A stretch of DNA of 60,722 nt from Byssothecium circinans. Lineage: Eukaryota; Ascomycota; Dothideomycetes; Pleosporales; Massarinaceae. Location: contig ML977005.1 of assembly GCA_010015675.1 (NCBI GenBank), positions 457,954-518,675 of the forward strand, in the 5' to 3' direction. The number at the start of each line of letters is the position of its first letter. The first letter of the stretch is position 1. Shown here one piece after another: positions 57,080 through 60,722 of the stretch. The notes below the pieces were generated by a model. The model saw only the letters and a list, made by a program, of their open reading frames with translations, made no database searches and was not told the DNA's origin. The translations under genes were made by a program, and so were the position numbers.

Positions 57080-59735
57080 TTATGCTTTTAACGGGTAAGC
57101 AGCTTTGTAAAGCCATTGGCTGGTTGTGCTTTAGTTTCCACATAGAGTGGATGGATTACACCATCTTACGTTGCTTGACGGAGCCAGTGATGATGGATAT
57201 CAACATAGCGGAGGGTTGTCTTAAGCTAGGGTGCTTCTTTAGTAAGAAGGCTTAACGTTTGCTGATTGTCACAAAGCAGGATTTGCTCATGTTGGAAGTG
57301 TAGACCTAGGTCTTTAAGAAGGCGCCACCACCAAATCAGCTAGGTTGCTCCGGATGAGGCCGCAATGAGCTTAGCTTCAGTGGTTGACTTTGTAACGCAG
57401 CGTTGGAGAGTAGAGTTCCAATTGATTGGTCCGCCAAAGAACATGAAGACTTAGCCTTGTGTGGACCTACGAGTCTCCTTGTGATCGGCATAAGATGCAT
57501 TAGTGGCTAGGAAGAAATTGACTTCTTCCTAATCCATGAACTGGTTGACTGCAGTGTCATTGTTTACGGAGTAATGGATTGATTTGTCTTGCGTGTAGAA
57601 GGGATAGGCAAGGCATTAGTAAGCTGCAGCAAGGTAACGATCAGAAGGATTGGTAAGGAACTCGGCTAGCTTTAAGTAAGCTTTGGAGACGTCCGGTCGA
57701 GTAGCACTTGCAGCATATCCAATGGAGCCGACAATTTGAGTATAACGCTCTGCGTTGTATGGATTCTTGTTGCCTGTTAAGGATACTAGGGCTTCAGAAG
57801 GGAGAGGAGTAAGAGGACACTTAGACCACGGCTTTAGTGCTGTATATTTGTGAAAGATGGTATTAAGGAAAACCTTCTATGAGAGCCAGAGGTCACCATC
57901 TTCACGGTTTTGATACACAGTAACACCGCAGAACGTTTGGTGGTTTCGGTCTTTAAGGTTAGTAATCTTATAGTGCAGTGCAAGCTTCTTTTTGAAATCG
58001 TCAAGAGTAGAAGAGTACCTAGGTTTTGCCATGGTGATAATATCGTTAACGTAGAAGAAGATAATAACCTTATCATTAGTCTAAAGGCAGCTGGCGTCAA
58101 GGATTAGAGAGAAACCGAGAGCTCAAAGGGTTGCCGTGAAGTTATTGTACTAGAGAAGTAGTAATGTTTTGAGGCCATAGAGGGCGCGTTAAAGTTCCCA
58201 TATTCGATTAGGATTAGAGAAGCCTTCAGGTTGCCATGTGTATATGGGCTTTGGAAGTAATGCATTAGTGAAAGCGTTGACAACGTCGTATTATCGGATT
58301 TCAAGGTTAAAATAAGCAGCAATAGCCATAAGTGCTCGGAAGATCCGGATAGCAAGAGTCATGGCTCAGGTGTCTTTAGCTATTGTCTAGAGATCACCTC
58401 TAACATAGATGCGTGCTTTGAACTTGATCAACTAGTCACCATCAAACTTGTATGTAAACACCCACATAAGTGGAAGGATCTAGGTCCAAGTAGAGTCGAT
58501 ATCACTGAGGGAGATCTCTTAGAAGGTTTCTTTGCGTGCAATGGTATCAAGTTTAGCTTGACAGGCTGCCATGAAACCAGAGCGAAGATGGATTAGTAGT
58601 TTGGTAACCTCAGACCAAAAGCGTGGTAGAGGTAGAAGTTAGGATTTATGTATTCTCTCTTTCTAGGTAAGAGAAGTGGAAACAAGTATAGTCTAGTAAG
58701 CCACAAGTGCGTCTAGTACACGAGTGCGAGTTCGGCGATTAAGTACATTCTCCACTTGCAGGTGCTTGTTGGTAGTGTACTTGCGCTTCCGTCAGTTTAG
58801 GAGCTAGATTGCGTTTGAAGATGTAGCTAGAGTATCACGTAACAGTGGAGAACTATTCCGTGACGGAGTAGAACTGTTGAGTCTAGATAGGGGGCCCATG
58901 GACTCTAGAGTTAGATAAGGATTAGGATTAAGTTGATCAGAAGTGCGGGACGCAGCTGAAGCCAGGATTGCTTCGGTTGATGGAATGGTGATAGACTGGG
59001 TATTGGTTACAGTACTATCAAATTCAGGTTCGCTTTCTTCTTCAGGGACTAAAGATGCGTCACTGTTTGGAGGATCAATTAGGTCATTAAGTTTAATCAT
59101 CTGCACTATGTCTTTCAATGCTATTCCCCTTAGCATCTCACCATCGTGAGAGCCGTAGAAGAACGATTCATCAAATGTGACGTCACGCGTACGAATAACC
59201 TTGCCTTGATGGCCAAATGAGTTTGCTCCGGGTAGCCATACTCGATAGATGTTTCTAGAGTCAACACCAACGAGGTAGCCAATAACTGCTCGAGGGGAGA
59301 GCTTGTCTTTGCGCTTAATGTGCTTGCGGAGAGCGTACACACGGCAACCATACATATGGAGATGGGAGAGAGAAGGGAGCCATTGATATGCAACTGCAAA
59401 AGGAGTTTTCCAATCAAGAGCTTTGACTAGTGTCCGATTGAGTACATACCCAGCATATGAGTACATCTCTTCAATGAGGTGAAGAGGAAGACCTGAAGTA
59501 GTTCTAAGTGAACGGGTACGTTCGATAAGAGACTTACCTGAGCGTTCGGCGTGGCCTGACTGAGCTGGAGTATCAGGTGACCGAAGCTACAGTTGTATTC
59601 CCTCTAATGCTGCGTAGGATACTAAGGAGTCATCTAGAGCTTGAAAGCCATATCCCCATTCACCATTAAGATAGAGACATTGCGGTGCCGTATTAAACTG
59701 GCGCTTGATGCAGGCTTCGACAAGGAAGGAGTCGG
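57080..59735 (-). pseudogene. copia pol: integrase, reverse transcriptase, RNase H
   Basis: Reading minus: integrase core end SPDTPAQSGHAERSGKSLIE with the catalytic Glu kept (about 59560), then a 220-codon open stretch 59466-58804 (VLNRTLVKALDWKTPF, LHMYGCRVYALRKHIKRKDK). Next is the RVT_2 start FKARIYVRGDL, the core VNAFTNALLPKPIYTWQPEG and LYGLKTLLLL. The active site reads FFYVNDIITMAK, where the family YVDD is YVND (58042-58053). After TRPDVSKAYLKLAEFLTNPS comes RNase H with LATNASYADHKETRRSTQG, where the first D is N, then VTKSTTEAKLIAASSGAT. Domain order is the Ty1/copia order. Stops are few but both polymerase and RNase H lost an aspartate to asparagine. Confidence 0.88.
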
Positions 59736-60722
59736 AGTACTCCTACTCCTTCCATCCACTCCACGGAGTCTCCATGGAGTTACCCACAAGATTAGTTAGT
59801 AGTACTAACTACTATAGGAAGGAGATCTCGAGAGGTTAAAAAGCTTATTTGGACAGCGGATATCAAGGCCCTAGAGGGTAAATTTTCCCAGTCACGTGCA
59901 CATGAAGTCTATCATAACAGTGGCCAACGCCGTCGCCTTTATCTTACAGTAGGTAGTAAATAAGACCAGAACTCTATTAAAGTAACGCTCTACTTGCCAC
60001 TATCGTCAGTTATGCCCTCCCAGCTCTCAAAAAAGACGCCATCCTCATCATCGCTATCCTCAACTTCTGAAAAGTCAAGAATAAAACTCATGTCGGCTCC
60101 TAGGCTTCCGCGTAATCTACTAGAGTGTTTGCCTATCGTAATAAGGCCACTATTACCCCAGTTCGAAAGGCAGAGAGTAGCTTGTAGGGCGTCTTCTTTA
60201 AGCCTTGAACGCCAAGGTGTGAGTACTACTCCAGCGTTACTAAAAATCCTCTCTGGTTCAGAGCTCATTGCCGGAATTGAGAGCATATCCATGGCCAGCC
60301 GTGCCAGAGCAGGAAACTGAGAGCGTACTTCTGGTCTCCTCCAGTACTAGAAAGGGACTAGTTCAGGCTCATTGACTTGCTTCTCTAATATGTATTGGGT
60401 GAGCTCATCGTCGGCCTTCTCCGGGAGTGGGAAATAGCGCGTAGCCTTAAGCTTCTCGGTAATAGAGGCATATTTAAGCTTCTTCCTCGGCGGTTGACGG
60501 TTGCTGGAGAGCTCTCCAAGAGGTGTACGAGACTCCTGAGAGAGCTGAGATTCTTGTGAAAAGAGTTGAACGGTTGGCGGCGTAGGGTCGATATTCTTGT
60601 AATCCTTCTCTAGGAGCTTCTTGATCTCCTTGACGCTGTGATTCGACCACTGTAGACCCCACTCCTTATCTAAGTAGGGTTTCTTAAGCCGCGGGTCTAG
60701 GATAATAGAAGCGGCGTACACT
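59736..60722 (-). mobile_element. hAT transposon, 3' part, running off the right edge
   Basis: Inserted in the copia integrase region. The left end is marked by ggagtcggagtactcctact and ccactccacggagtctccat, a palindrome-rich terminus at about 59728-59782. The coding part continues to the window edge. It is the least decayed element in the window: only one stop interrupts about 240 codons. Confidence 0.75.
59990..60721 (-). pseudogene. hAT transposase C-terminus, one RIP-type stop
   Basis: The minus-strand frame enters at the right edge with MYAASIILDPRLKKPYLDKE WGLQW, the hAT core block before the dimerisation domain. At 60345-60347 a TAG (W in related sequences) interrupts LVPF.YWRRPEVRSQFPALA. 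It resumes with LARLAMDMLSIPAMSSEPER IFSNAGVVLTPWRSRLKEDA, a well-preserved hATC dimerisation motif, and ends with an acidic tail, SEVEDSDDEDGVFFESWEG, stopping near 59990. The two open halves are in one frame. Without the N-terminal part it cannot be said whether the rest is intact. Confidence 0.85.

Larger units (their letters stand above)
55209..60722 (-). mobile_element. Ty1/copia retrotransposon, 3' part, interrupted by a hAT element
   Basis: A 3' LTR (55209-55365), a polypurine tract, a repeat-rich 3' region (55380-57080) and pol (57080-59735) lie in this order reading minus. The upstream part (gag and 5' LTR) is not seen; homology to integrase stops at about 59735, where the hAT element begins. 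It is younger than most of the window: long open stretches remain, but key residues are changed. Confidence 0.8.

Noticed and set aside
57834..58355. Several short open frames on both strands
   Set aside because: They are out-of-frame or antisense overlaps of the copia reverse transcriptase frame.

Overview
The window looks like a repeat-rich accessory compartment of a filamentous ascomycete (Pezizomycotina). The evidence is eukaryotic: Fot/pogo, Tc1, hAT and Ty1/copia remnants; a NACHT-ankyrin receptor of the fungal type; short GT-AG introns; and pervasive C-to-T / G-to-A decay of the repeat-induced point mutation (RIP) type. Nearly every recognisable gene reads in one long frame broken by many TAG/TAA codons at former CAG, CAA or TGG positions. 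The window is therefore mostly a graveyard: almost all entries are pseudogenes, and boundaries are approximate unless a start or stop is stated.

Layout. 1-5.3 kb: the 3' part of a Fot-like element, then a complete Tc1/mariner element with ~62 bp inverted ends and two convergent genes, abutting a truncated APH-like phosphotransferase gene. 6-10.2 kb: a PD-(D/E)XK nuclease-like gene (-) and a large unrecognised gene with a peptide-repeat tract (+). 10.4-21.4 kb: two diverged inverted copies of a ~0.6 kb non-coding repeat enclosing an NLR (NACHT, eight ankyrin repeats, ZZ finger), a hAT remnant and a pogo transposase remnant. 21.4 kb: a small secreted cysteine-rich protein. 22-28.7 kb: an unrecognised gene and a DUF3723 gene (-). 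29-40 kb: a plus-strand series of kinase-like gene, ferric reductase (FRE), minisatellite, coiled-coil unknown, F-box protein and Sir2-like deacetylase. 40.5-51.3 kb: a pogo element with a zinc knuckle, gene-poor repeats, a full-length Fot-like element with inverted ends, and a probable copia remnant. 52-55.2 kb: a multipass membrane protein, a single-pass membrane protein fragment and a ferritin-like gene. 55.2-60.7 kb: a younger Ty1/copia element (3' LTR, polypurine tract, 85-bp tandem repeats, pol), interrupted by a hAT element running off the right edge.

Interpretation. NLR, DUF3723 and FRE occurring together is the accessory-gene signature known from giant Starship transposons. Sir2, F-box, kinase-like, APH-like, PD-(D/E)XK, ferritin-like and secreted-protein genes would be further cargo. 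I could not find a DUF3435 tyrosine-recombinase captain, so the best description is a RIP-inactivated, TE-riddled Starship-like cargo block whose ends lie outside the window or are too decayed to read. Decay is not uniform: copia pol, the right-edge hAT and the Fot element at 46.6-48.7 kb keep longer open stretches than the rest, suggesting later insertion.
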